The translations under genes and the position numbers were made by a program. Shown here piece by piece: positions 51,524-58,890 of a stretch of 64,000 bases of DNA. Every line of letters begins with the position of its first letter. Position 1 is the stretch's first letter. Location: positions 11,158 through 75,157 of the forward strand of contig DFOS01000012.1 of assembly GCA_002376845.1 (NCBI GenBank). The letters are read 5' to 3'. The notes beneath the pieces were generated by a model. The model did no database searches, was not told the DNA's origin, and saw only the letters and a program-made list of their open reading frames with translations. This stretch comes from Bdellovibrionaceae bacterium UBA3535. Its GTDB lineage: Bacteria > Bdellovibrionota > Bdellovibrionia > Bdellovibrionales > UBA840.

Positions 51524-51913
51524 CTACCAAACCGTACAAAGAACTTCGCCACCAACATTTTCTTTGTGCGCCTGTCGGCCGCTAACAATGCCTTTGTTGG
51601 TGGACAAAACTGCAAGCCCGTAACCATTTCTTACCTTTGGGATCTCCGTTACATTCACATAACGACGACGCCCTGGCGTTGAAACACGTTGAATTTGTTC
51701 AATCACAGACTCACCATCTTCTGTATACTTCAAATAAACTCGCATCATTCCTTGGCGACCATCGTTGACCACCTTGTAGTTACGAATATAGCCATTCTCT
51801 TTTAAGACCGCGGCAATGCCCTTTCTTAGATTCGAGCTGGGAACATCAACTTTTTCGTGATTGGCACGAACTGCATTTCTAATTCTTGTTAAAAATTCTG
51901 CTACTGTATCCAT
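51524..51913 (-). CDS. rpsH: 30S ribosomal protein S8
   Basis: 129 residues. DTVAEFLTRIRNAVRANHEKVDVPSS, LKENGYIRNYKV and the C-terminal VRNGYGLAVLSTNKGIVSGRQAHKENVGGEVLCTVW are canonical uS8. In E. coli S8 represses spc operon translation at rplE; the equivalent region here (before rplE) has a small hairpin. Confidence 0.97.
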   Translation of the reverse strand: MDTVAEFLTRIRNAVRANHEKVDVPSSNLRKGIAAVLKENGYIRNYKVVNDGRQGMMRVYLKYTEDGESVIEQIQRVSTPGRRRYVNVTEIPKVRNGYGLAVLSTNKGIVSGRQAHKENVGGEVLCTVW

Positions 51914-51922
51914 GTTTTACCT

Positions 51923-52228
51923 CTACCAACTCGATTTCGTTACACCAGGGATAAGTCCCTTGTTTGCTAGCTCGCGAAAAGAGATGCGAGACATTTTAAA
52001 CTTTCTTAAATATCCACGCGGCCTGCCTGTTACGTGACAACGATTTTTCGAGCGTGTTTGCAAGGACATACGAGGCAAATTGTTTAGCTTTCTTCGTGCC
52101 TCTTCTTTTTGTTCCGGCGTAGCATTCACGCTCTTGATAATGTTGCGATACTCTACACGCTTCTCGCGGTAGCGATTCGCCCACTCTCTTTTTTTCGCAT
52201 CTTTCACAATCATTGCTTTTTTAGCCAT
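51923..52228 (-). CDS. rpsN: 30S ribosomal protein S14 (zinc-free long form)
   Basis: 101 residues. AKKAMIVKDAKKREWANRYREKR at the N-terminus, RLNN-like LNNLPRMSLQTRSKNRCHVTGRPRGYLRKFKMSRISFRELANKGLIPGVTKSSW at the end. Only one Cys, so the four-Cys zinc site is absent: the long proteobacterial type. Confidence 0.97.
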   Translation of the reverse strand: MAKKAMIVKDAKKREWANRYREKRVEYRNIIKSVNATPEQKEEARRKLNNLPRMSLQTRSKNRCHVTGRPRGYLRKFKMSRISFRELANKGLIPGVTKSSW

Positions 52229-52238
52229 TCAATCTCCC

Positions 52239-52778
52239 TTATTTGCGGAACGGAAGTCCCAATCCGCGCAATAATTCTCTAGCATCATTATCGTTTTTAG
52301 CATTTGTACAAATTGTTACATTCATCCCGCGCAACTTATCTACTTTATCGTAATCAATTTCTGGGAAAACAATTTGCTCTTTTAAACCTAAGTTATAATT
52401 TCCACGTCCATCAAAGGCCTTGGGGGAAATCCCTTTAAAATCGCGAACTCGCGGCAAAGCCACCGATGTAAGTCGATCAAGAAAAGACCACATGCGCTCA
52501 CGTCGTAGCGTTACATAGCAGCCAATAGGCATATTTTCACGAAGCTTAAAATTGGCGATGGATTTTTTAGCCTTAGCTACCTGTGGCTTCTGACCAGCAA
52601 TTCTTTCAAGGTCGGCAATGGCCGTGTTTACAACTTTGGAATTGGCCACAGCATCGCGTCCACAAGAGATATTGATCACCACCTTTTCAACACGCGGCAC
52701 TTCCATCTCATTTTTAATGCCCAGCTCTTTTTTAAGATTGGGTCTTAATTCGTTGTATCTATCTTTTAGTAAACTCAT
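52239..52778 (-). CDS. rplE: 50S ribosomal protein L5
   Basis: 179 residues, complete. MEVPRVEKVVINISCGRDA, ERIAGQKPQVAKAKKSIANFKLRENMPIGCYVTLRRERMWSFLDRL, GRGNYNLGLKEQIVFPEI and RGMNVTICTNAKNDNDARELLRGLGLPF: canonical uL5, which binds 5S rRNA. CAGGAG precedes the ATG. Directly upstream is the hairpin in the place of rplX. Confidence 0.97.
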   Translation of the reverse strand: MSLLKDRYNELRPNLKKELGIKNEMEVPRVEKVVINISCGRDAVANSKVVNTAIADLERIAGQKPQVAKAKKSIANFKLRENMPIGCYVTLRRERMWSFLDRLTSVALPRVRDFKGISPKAFDGRGNYNLGLKEQIVFPEIDYDKVDKLRGMNVTICTNAKNDNDARELLRGLGLPFRK

Positions 52779-52789
52779 TTTTTCTCCTG

Positions 52790-52811
52790 CTATATGTTCT
52801 TATACATATAG
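52790..52811 (-). promoter_or_regulatory. Small hairpin between rplN and rplE, at the missing rplX site
   Basis: CTATATGT-N6-ACATATAG, a perfect 8-bp inverted repeat, ends a few nt before the rplE Shine-Dalgarno CAGGAG. No T tract, so not a terminator. It fills most of the 47-bp rplN-rplE gap where rplX is normally encoded. It could affect rplE translation. Confidence 0.55.
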
Positions 52812-52825
52812 ATCTTGCTAATTTA

Positions 52826-53194
52826 CTATAAAACCTCTGGAGCCAAAGAAATGATTTTTACAAATTTCTTGGCTCTTAACTCTCTTGCCACAGGACCAAA
52901 AATACGTGTCCCAACCGGCTCTTTATCTGCTTTAATCAATACCGCCGAGTTTTCATCAAAACGAATCGCAGAACCATCTGTGCGGCGAATCGCATGTTTG
53001 GTTCGAACAATCACAGCCTTGGCCACATCACCCTTTTTAACCTTAGAGTTTGGCAATGCATCTTTAATGGAAACCACGATGATATCACCAATAGAAGCCG
53101 TTCTTCTTTTTGAGCCGCCCAATACCTTGATGCACATCACTTCTTTGGCACCGGAATTGTCTGCAACTTGTAATCGAGTCTGCATTTGTATCAT
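52826..53194 (-). CDS. rplN: 50S ribosomal protein L14
   Basis: 122 residues. MIQMQTRLQVADNSGAKEVMCIKVLGGSKRR, GDIIVVSIKDA, KKGDVAKAVIVRTKHAIRRTDGSAIRFDENSAVLI, GTRIFGPVARELR and a complete C-terminus (FVKIISLAPEVL): canonical uL14. The following gene is rplE, not rplX. Confidence 0.97.
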   Translation of the reverse strand: MIQMQTRLQVADNSGAKEVMCIKVLGGSKRRTASIGDIIVVSIKDALPNSKVKKGDVAKAVIVRTKHAIRRTDGSAIRFDENSAVLIKADKEPVGTRIFGPVARELRAKKFVKIISLAPEVL

Positions 53195-53198
53195 CGTC

Positions 53199-53486
53199 TT
53201 ACTCCCGTATTTTCGCTTCTTCTACAATATTTAGTAGTTTCCAGCGCTTTGTCTTACTCAAACGGCGTGTTTCTTGAATCAAAACCACATCACCATTTTT
53301 AGCTGTATTGTTCTCATCGTGCGCCTTAAATACAGAGGATAGCTTGTAATACTTTTTGTATTTAGGATGCTTTACCAAACGAGCCACTTGAACCGCGATG
53401 GTTTTGTTCATTTTATCGCTTACCACTTTACCGGTAACGCGTATGGGCCGACCTCTGTTTGTTTGTTTTACTTGTTCTTCCGCCAT
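53199..53486 (-). CDS. rpsQ: 30S ribosomal protein S17
   Basis: 95 residues with about ten extra at the N-terminus. GKVVSDKMNKTIAVQVARLVKHPKYKKYYKLSSVFKAHDENNTAKNGDVVLIQETRRLSKTKRWKLLNIVE is the uS17 OB fold, an early 16S rRNA binder. Four nt before rplN. Confidence 0.97.
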   Translation of the reverse strand: MAEEQVKQTNRGRPIRVTGKVVSDKMNKTIAVQVARLVKHPKYKKYYKLSSVFKAHDENNTAKNGDVVLIQETRRLSKTKRWKLLNIVEEAKIRE

Positions 53487-53492
53487 CTTCTA

Positions 53493-53681
53493 CTACCCTT
53501 GCTTCTGTCTTAAAGCCGTTTTCACACGGGCTATATCTTTTCTTAAATAACGAATCTCTAGGGGATTACCCAACTGACCTAGAGCGTTTTTCATTTTCAA
53601 GTTAAAAAGATCTGTTTTTAACTCACGTTCTTTTAGTTTCAAATCTGCTGCTTGCATACCAGCAATATCTTCATATTTCAT
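53493..53681 (-). CDS. rpmC: 50S ribosomal protein L29
   Basis: 62 residues: a helical hairpin with AADLKLKERELKTDLFNLKMKNALGQLGNPLEIRYLRKDIARVKTALRQ, the uL29 pattern. It sits at the exit tunnel next to L23. Between rplP and rpsQ, in the usual order. Confidence 0.96.
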   Translation of the reverse strand: MKYEDIAGMQAADLKLKERELKTDLFNLKMKNALGQLGNPLEIRYLRKDIARVKTALRQKQG

Positions 53682-53683
53682 AA

Positions 53684-54094
53684 CTACGACTCCCTTGCCA
53701 CAAAGCGGGTTCTTACTGGCAGTTTATGACCAGCCAAACGAAAAGCCTCTTTTGCTTGCTCGCGAGTCACCCCGTTCATTTCAAACAAAATGCGGCCAGG
53801 CTGCACTTCGGAAACCCAATACTCCGGATTACCTTTACCGCTACCCATACGAGTTTCCGCCGGTTTTTCTGTAATGGCTTTATGTGGAAAAATTCGAATC
53901 CAAACCTTACCACCACGCTTAATATAGCGATTGATCGCAATACGTGAAGCTTCAATTTGCCTAGAGGTAATGCGGCCCGCATCGATGGTTTGCAAAGCAA
54001 AATCGCCAAAATCTATATTGGTACCACGGGATGCCAAGCCGCGATTACGGCCCTTATGTGGTTTTCTCCATTTTACTCTTTTTGGGCTAAGCAC
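53684..54094 (-). CDS. rplP: 50S ribosomal protein L16
   Basis: 136 residues from a GTG at 54,094, chosen because GAGGAGG lies six nt upstream and the protein then begins (M)LSPKRVKWRKPHKG as in the family; an ATG at 54,109 lies within the Shine-Dalgarno region. RGGKVWIRIFPHKAITEKPAETRMGSGKG and the C-terminal F-R-L-A-G-H-K-L-P are canonical uL16, near the A site. Overlaps rpsC by 8 bp. Confidence 0.96.
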   Translation of the reverse strand: MLSPKRVKWRKPHKGRNRGLASRGTNIDFGDFALQTIDAGRITSRQIEASRIAINRYIKRGGKVWIRIFPHKAITEKPAETRMGSGKGNPEYWVSEVQPGRILFEMNGVTREQAKEAFRLAGHKLPVRTRFVARES

Positions 54095-54746
54095 GTGGCG
54101 CCTCCTCATTTTTCTTCACAGGTAAAATATCACCTTTGTAGATCCATACTTTGATGCCAATGATTCCATAAGTTGTTTTTGCTTCGCTAGTGGCGTAGTC
54201 AATGTCCGCACGCAATGTGTGAAGGGGAACGGATTTTTCTGTATACCACTCTGATCTTGCAATCTCTGCACCATCCAATCGACCTGCTACTTGGATTTTG
54301 ATCCCTTTCACACCCGCTTTAATGGAGGAGGCCATGGCCTTTTTCAGCACTCGGCGCCAAGATTTACGTCTTTCCAATTCGCCAGCAATATTGTCTGCTG
54401 TAAGCTGCGCATCGGTTTCTGGCTTTCTTACTTCATTAATATTTAAAAAGACTTCTGATTTAGTAAGGCTTTGCACATCACTTTTCAGTGCATCGATACC
54501 CGTGCCTTTTTTACCGATCACAATCCCTGGGCGAGCTGTAGAGATAATTACCTTTACTTTGTTGGCCGCTCTTTCCAGCTCTACTTTTGCCACACCTGCA
54601 TGCTTCAGTTTTTTTCGTAAATAGTTTCTTAACTTGAAGTCCTCATGCAGAAAATTTGCATATGTCTCGCCATCGGCATACCAACGAGAATCCCAAGTTT
54701 TATTTATTCCTACTCTTAATCCAACCGGGTTAACCTTCTGTCCCAC
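54087..54746 (-). CDS. rpsC: 30S ribosomal protein S3
   Basis: 219 residues. MGQKVNPVGLRVGINKTWDSRWYA, the KH domain VIISTARPGIVIGKKGTGIDALKSDV, and C-terminal ARSEWYTEKSVPLHTLRADIDYATSEAKTTYGIIGIKVWIYKGDIL: canonical uS3, part of the mRNA entry channel helicase. Confidence 0.97.
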   Translation of the reverse strand: MGQKVNPVGLRVGINKTWDSRWYADGETYANFLHEDFKLRNYLRKKLKHAGVAKVELERAANKVKVIISTARPGIVIGKKGTGIDALKSDVQSLTKSEVFLNINEVRKPETDAQLTADNIAGELERRKSWRRVLKKAMASSIKAGVKGIKIQVAGRLDGAEIARSEWYTEKSVPLHTLRADIDYATSEAKTTYGIIGIKVWIYKGDILPVKKNEEAPRA

Positions 54747-54749
54747 TAA

Positions 54750-55082
54750 TTACCTCTCATCCAATACTAAGTTGATATGGCTCATCTTTCTGTTAAATGC
54801 ACTGGCTCTACCTTGTGCTCTAGGCTTCCAACGCTTCAAAACGGGGCCGGCATCTACGGATATTGACTTTACATATAAATTATCAATATCGATCACCTTT
54901 TTCTGCTCAGCATTGGCCAATGCAGACTCTATCAACTTGGAAACCATTATGGCCGTTTTTTTATTGGTATTTTTAAGTATCTTCAGAGCATCTCCCACGT
55001 CTTTGCCGCGCACCAAATCCACTACCAATCTGGCCTTTTGTGCTCCTACTCTTGCGTATCTTAGCTTCGCTTTTACTTCCAT
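54750..55082 (-). CDS. rplV: 50S ribosomal protein L22
   Basis: 110 residues. VKAKLRYARVGAQKARLVVDLVRGKDVGDALKIL, SKLIESALANAEQ and the tunnel loop VLKRWKPRAQGRASAFNRKMSHI are canonical uL22. Four nt to rpsC. Confidence 0.97.
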   Translation of the reverse strand: MEVKAKLRYARVGAQKARLVVDLVRGKDVGDALKILKNTNKKTAIMVSKLIESALANAEQKKVIDIDNLYVKSISVDAGPVLKRWKPRAQGRASAFNRKMSHINLVLDER

Positions 55083-55090
55083 TCTAACAC

Positions 55091-55363
55091 CTATTTCTTC
55101 TTCTTCGAATCACCGTGGCCATAATAAGTACGTGTTGGAGAAAACTCCCCTAACTTATGACCAATCATATTTTCTGTTACATATACTGGAACAAACTTCT
55201 TACCGTTGTGAACGGCAAAAGTTAAACCCACAGCATCGGGAATGATCACAGAACGACGCGACCAAGTTTTAATTACTTTGTTGTCTTTACCTTCTTTGGC
55301 AGCAAAGATTTTTTTCAACAAGTGATCATCAATAAATGGACCTTTTTTTAACGATCTAGCCAT
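55091..55363 (-). CDS. rpsS: 30S ribosomal protein S19
   Basis: 90 residues. RSLKKGPFIDDHLLKKI, IKTWSRRSVIIPDAVGLTFAVHNGKKFVPVYVTENMIGHKLGEFSPTRTYYGHG: canonical uS19, small-subunit head. Eight nt after rplB. Confidence 0.97.
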   Translation of the reverse strand: MARSLKKGPFIDDHLLKKIFAAKEGKDNKVIKTWSRRSVIIPDAVGLTFAVHNGKKFVPVYVTENMIGHKLGEFSPTRTYYGHGDSKKKK

Positions 55364-55371
55364 TCCTTCTC

Positions 55372-56202
55372 CTACTTCTTCTTCGACTTTCTACGTCTAA
55401 CAATCATTTTATTCGTTCGCTTATTTTCTCTTGTTTTGTAGCCTTTAGCTGGCGTACCCCATGGGCTAACAGGGTGATTGCCTTTTCCTCGGCCTTCCCC
55501 ACCACCTAATGGGTGATCCACTGGGTTCATCGCCATACCGCGTACGGTAGGTCGAATGCCTTTCCAACGACTGCGGCCCGCTTTACCCAAAGTTACATTT
55601 TCATTATCTGTATTACCAACTTGGCCAATGGTAGCTCGGCATACGGACAATACGTAGCGAACCTCACCAGAGGGCAGACGAACTTGGCAGTACTTGCCCT
55701 CTTTGGAAACTAAAGTAGCTCCCACACCAGCGCCGCGGGCCAATTGCCCTCCGCTTCCTGGCTTTAACTCCACATTATGTATGGTCGTACCAAGCGGAAT
55801 GTTCTTTAAGCGCAAAGAGTTGCCCGGCTTGATATCGGCTGTGTCGCTAGAAACAACGGTATCACCCACTTTTAAGCCTACAGGTGCAATGATGTAGGCT
55901 TTTGCACCATCCGCATAGGTTAAAAGCGCAATTCGGCAAGTGCGGTTAGGATCATATTCAATGGCCTTAACCTTGGCAGGAACCTCTAGTTTGTTGCGTT
56001 TAAAATCAATGATTCGGTATTTTCTTTTATGACCACCACCACGGTGACGAACCATGATCTGACCCGTGTTGTTACGAGCACCTGTCTTGGTTAAAGCTTC
56101 GGTAAGAGACTTTTCTGGCTGCGACTTGGTGATTTCACTGAAATCAAAGCCAACCATATGTCTTCTACTAGGTGTTCGAGCTGTAAACTTCTTTAATCCC
56201 AT
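55372..56202 (-). CDS. rplB: 50S ribosomal protein L2
   Basis: 276 residues. RNNTGQIMVRHRGGGHKRKYRIIDFKRNK, GSGGQLARGAGVGATLVSKEGKYCQVRLPSGEVR and the peptidyl-transferase-proximal loop GMAMNPVDHPLGGGEGRGKGNHPVSPWGTPAKGYKTR (with the critical His): canonical uL2. Confidence 0.98.
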   Translation of the reverse strand: MGLKKFTARTPSRRHMVGFDFSEITKSQPEKSLTEALTKTGARNNTGQIMVRHRGGGHKRKYRIIDFKRNKLEVPAKVKAIEYDPNRTCRIALLTYADGAKAYIIAPVGLKVGDTVVSSDTADIKPGNSLRLKNIPLGTTIHNVELKPGSGGQLARGAGVGATLVSKEGKYCQVRLPSGEVRYVLSVCRATIGQVGNTDNENVTLGKAGRSRWKGIRPTVRGMAMNPVDHPLGGGEGRGKGNHPVSPWGTPAKGYKTRENKRTNKMIVRRRKSKKK

Positions 56203-56204
56203 AC

Positions 56205-56483
56205 TTATGCTCCCTCAAACAGGGCGATTTTTTCGCCATCTTTTAATCGTACTAGAGCTTTTTTCCAATAACGAACACCACTATAGTTCATGCCCACTCG
56301 ACGAGAACGGTCACGACATACTTGCGTATTTACAGACTGCACTTTTACGTCGAAAAGTTTTTCCACGGCATGGCGGATCTCATCTTTTGTAGACTTACGA
56401 TCCACTTCAAATACATAGGTGCCAATGGACGAATGCATGGTGTTTTTTTCTGATATCAGAGGCTTTTTAATTATCGAATACAT
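56205..56483 (-). CDS. rplW: 50S ribosomal protein L23
   Basis: 92 residues. IIKKPLISEKNTMHSSIGTYVFEVDRKSTKDEIRHAVEKLFDVKVQSVNT: canonical uL23, the exit-tunnel docking site for trigger factor and SRP. The start shares one base with the rplD stop (TAATG), so translation is coupled. Confidence 0.97.
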   Translation of the reverse strand: MYSIIKKPLISEKNTMHSSIGTYVFEVDRKSTKDEIRHAVEKLFDVKVQSVNTQVCRDRSRRVGMNYSGVRYWKKALVRLKDGEKIALFEGA

Positions 56484-57109
56484 TATGCTTTCTCCCCTAA
56501 TCTAGTCGCTATGGAATCCAGCGCGTCTTTCGTCACTACCGCAGCATCATATTTAAGAAGATCATAAACATTCAGACCTTCTGCAGTATAATAACGAACC
56601 TTAGGTAGGTTACGTGTCGCGCGAGTAAACATATCGTTTTGCTCTTTATCAATTAGAACCGTTTTCTCGATTCCGAAATTCTTAAGTCGTTTTGCCAACT
56701 CATTGGTTTTGCCCTCAGACTTCATATCTTCCACAACGAAAAACTTATTTTCTTTTACTAAGTAAGATAGCGCGTTTTTGATTGCCGCTTTTTTTAAAGA
56801 CTTCGGAAGATTGTAGGAATAATCACGAGGACGAGGTGCGAATACAATTCCGCCGCTTTCCATAAGTGGTGAGCGAGATGAGCCCTGACGAGCATTGCCC
56901 GTGCCTTTTTGGCGAAATGGTTTTTTACCGCCACCACGAACTTCTGCGCGGGTTTTGGCTTTTTGTGTTCCCCGACGACGGCAAGCAAGTTGCCACTTCA
57001 CTACAGTTTGCAAAAGATCCTTACGAAGTTCCTTGCCGTAGATATCATCGGGTAGCTCTACATTACCAACTGTTTCTTTTTTCCAATTATAAACTTCTAC
57101 TTTTGCCAT
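56483..57109 (-). CDS. rplD: 50S ribosomal protein L4
   Basis: 208 residues. VVKWQLACRRRGTQKAKTRAEVRGGGKKPFRQKGTGNARQGSSRSPLMESGGIVFAPRPRDYSYNLPKSLKKAAIK: canonical uL4 with the tunnel-extending loop. In E. coli L4 autoregulates the S10 operon; a corresponding leader was not identified here. Confidence 0.97.
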   Translation of the reverse strand: MAKVEVYNWKKETVGNVELPDDIYGKELRKDLLQTVVKWQLACRRRGTQKAKTRAEVRGGGKKPFRQKGTGNARQGSSRSPLMESGGIVFAPRPRDYSYNLPKSLKKAAIKNALSYLVKENKFFVVEDMKSEGKTNELAKRLKNFGIEKTVLIDKEQNDMFTRATRNLPKVRYYTAEGLNVYDLLKYDAAVVTKDALDSIATRLGEKA

Positions 57110-57112
57110 AAC

Positions 57113-57814
57113 TTACTCTTTTATTAACCTTACTAGTCCGTTTTTTGCCCCTGGAACCGGCCCTCTCACAAGGATGGCACCCTCTTCAGGAACAACTCCC
57201 ATTATCTTCACGTTTTTTAGAGTCACAGTTTCATCACCATAGTGACCACTCATTTTACGACCAGGCATCACACGACCAGGCCATGTACGGTTACCGATAG
57301 AACCAGGACGACGGTGAAAACCAGAACCATGCGATGCAGGCCCGCCACCAAAATCATAACGGCGCATAGTACCTGCAAAGCCTCGGCCCTTGGATTTTGC
57401 CGTAAGCTTCACTTTGTCTCCAACACTTAAGCTAGAGATATCAACTTTTTGTCCTAAGCTAATGCCTTCAGGAAGTGATTGACGAATTTCTTTTACAAAA
57501 CGCGCCCCATTTTCAAAACCAGCTGATTTCAAATGGTTCTTCTCTGACTTTGCTGCATTTTTTGCTTTCTTAGGACCACATGCAATTTGAATGGCTTGAT
57601 AACCATCTTTATCATCTGTCTTTAATTGCGAAACATACCAGTTGTCGTATTTTAATACTGTAACCGGCACAACCTCACCGCTCTCATCATAGATGGAAGA
57701 CATCCCCGCTTTGAAAGCATAAAGACCATTAAGTTTTACTTCATTTGAAGGAGTAGCTTCTGCCGCTTCTTGGCTTTGGCTTTCTTCATTTGTGTTTACG
57801 TTTTCTTCAGTCAC
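57113..57814 (-). CDS. rplC: 50S ribosomal protein L3 with acidic N-terminal extension
   Basis: 233 residues from a GTG with GGAG upstream. The first about 25 residues (EENVNTNEESQSQEAAEATPS) are acidic and extra; then LNGLYAFKAGMSSIYDESGEVVPVTVL, KSKGRGFAGTMRRYDFGGGPASHGSGFHRRPGSIG and MPGRKMSGHYGDETVTLKN are canonical uL3, an early assembly protein near the peptidyl-transferase centre. Placing the start later would remove the Shine-Dalgarno match, so the extension is probably real. Confidence 0.95.
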   Translation of the reverse strand: MTEENVNTNEESQSQEAAEATPSNEVKLNGLYAFKAGMSSIYDESGEVVPVTVLKYDNWYVSQLKTDDKDGYQAIQIACGPKKAKNAAKSEKNHLKSAGFENGARFVKEIRQSLPEGISLGQKVDISSLSVGDKVKLTAKSKGRGFAGTMRRYDFGGGPASHGSGFHRRPGSIGNRTWPGRVMPGRKMSGHYGDETVTLKNVKIMGVVPEEGAILVRGPVPGAKNGLVRLIKE

Positions 57815-57825
57815 CGAAAAACTCC

Positions 57826-58143
57826 TTAAACCACAGACAATTTAATCTCTACATCGACACCGGCAGATAAATCCAACTTCATAAGCTGGTCCACCGTTTG
57901 TTGGGTCGGCTCAAGAATATCCAACATTCTTTTGTGCGTACGAATTTCAAATTGCTCGCGCGACTTCTTGTCCACGTGAGGGGATCTTAAAACCGTATAT
58001 TTGTTAATCTTTGTAGGTAGGGGAATTGGTCCTGCTACCTTCGCTCCCGTGCGCTTAGCCGTATCCACAATCTCCAAAGTGGACTGATCTAAGAGCTTAT
58101 AATCAAACGCTTTTAAGCGAATACGTATCTTTTGGCTTTGCAT
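57826..58143 (-). CDS. rpsJ: 30S ribosomal protein S10
   Basis: 105 residues. QKIRIRLKAFDYKLLDQSTLEIVDTAKRTGAKVAGPIPLPTKINKYTVLRSPHVDKKSREQFEIRTHKRMLDI: canonical uS10/NusE, also a transcription antitermination factor. First gene of the S10 unit, preceded by a promoter-bearing 244-bp gap. Confidence 0.97.
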   Translation of the reverse strand: MQSQKIRIRLKAFDYKLLDQSTLEIVDTAKRTGAKVAGPIPLPTKINKYTVLRSPHVDKKSREQFEIRTHKRMLDILEPTQQTVDQLMKLDLSAGVDVEIKLSVV

Positions 58144-58189
58144 AAGCTACCTTTACTCCTGTTAAAACCCGAACCTACAATGAGGCGCA

Positions 58190-58219
58190 AGTATGCAACA
58201 TCAAAGAAAGTTTTGTCAA
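58190..58219 (-). promoter_or_regulatory. Promoter upstream of rpsJ
   Basis: On the minus strand a perfect -35 TTGACA (58,214-58,219) and -10 CATACT (58,190-58,195) are 18 nt apart, about 45 nt before the rpsJ ATG. A second candidate further upstream is TTGACT-17 nt-TAGAAC (about 58,346-58,374). Together they suggest the S10 unit has its own promoters. Confidence 0.62.
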
Positions 58220-58387
58220 AATATCTATCAAAAAATCTTGGGTCCCTCATTCCGTCTGCCAAGTATGCAAAGGGAACGGTAACAAAATCTTTTATAGAAC
58301 AAATCTCTTGCCGTTTGGGCGTAAAATTTGCTGTTTGGTCGGTGTTCTACGCTGCCATAGTCGTAGAGTCAAGGGGCTTGGTGGATT

Positions 58388-58840
58388 TTACTTACGTCCG
58401 CTGGCAAGGGATTCTTGATTCAAGCAATAGCCATACAGGTCCGCTGCCATTTCATCCTCTAATACCAAAAAGGCCGTATTACGATCTCCGAGACAAGGAT
58501 ACTGCAAAACACTGAAAAGCCTACGAGTTTCAGGGTCTTGCAATTTTAGCTTCAAGCTCTCATAGGCTCTACCGCGGTAGATTTTGAACAAATAATCCGC
58601 CAGCACCATATCATCATTGGGAGTGGTCTCCACATATTTGGCCACATGCAAATCTGGATCAGCATCTAAAATCGTAAGGTCCTTATCGTTCCAGGACAGG
58701 GCCGCAAGAAAGCCCTGCGGATCGTATTGGGCAACAAGCGGAACACTTTGATTGCGAGCGGAATAGTTCCATACCACCGTATCATTGGCATAAAGATTCG
58801 ATACGGCAAATAGTAGTAGGATTGAGCTTATCCATTGCAT
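58388..58840 (-). CDS. Secreted protein of unknown function in the fusA-rpsJ gap
   Basis: 150 residues from ATG 58,840, chosen because GGAGG lies just upstream (a longer frame to 58,870 lacks one). Signal peptide MQWISSILLLFAVSNLYA with likely cleavage before ND. The mature part is acidic and has two Cys (YPCLGDRN and YGYCLNQ) that could form a disulfide; no known domain is recognised. It occupies the position where tuf usually lies. Its ribosome site and position make it part of the fusA transcript. Confidence 0.68.
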   Translation of the reverse strand: MQWISSILLLFAVSNLYANDTVVWNYSARNQSVPLVAQYDPQGFLAALSWNDKDLTILDADPDLHVAKYVETTPNDDMVLADYLFKIYRGRAYESLKLKLQDPETRRLFSVLQYPCLGDRNTAFLVLEDEMAADLYGYCLNQESLASGRK

Positions 58841-58890
58841 AAAAAGCCTCCAATGCAGATGAGGTAACACAGTCTTTTGGCACAGGATAG

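Noticed and set aside
58132..58515. 127-residue open frame on the plus strand
   Set aside because: It runs across the rpsJ promoter region and the 3' part of the secreted-protein gene, has no ribosome site and shows no protein-like pattern; rpsJ and its neighbour explain the DNA.
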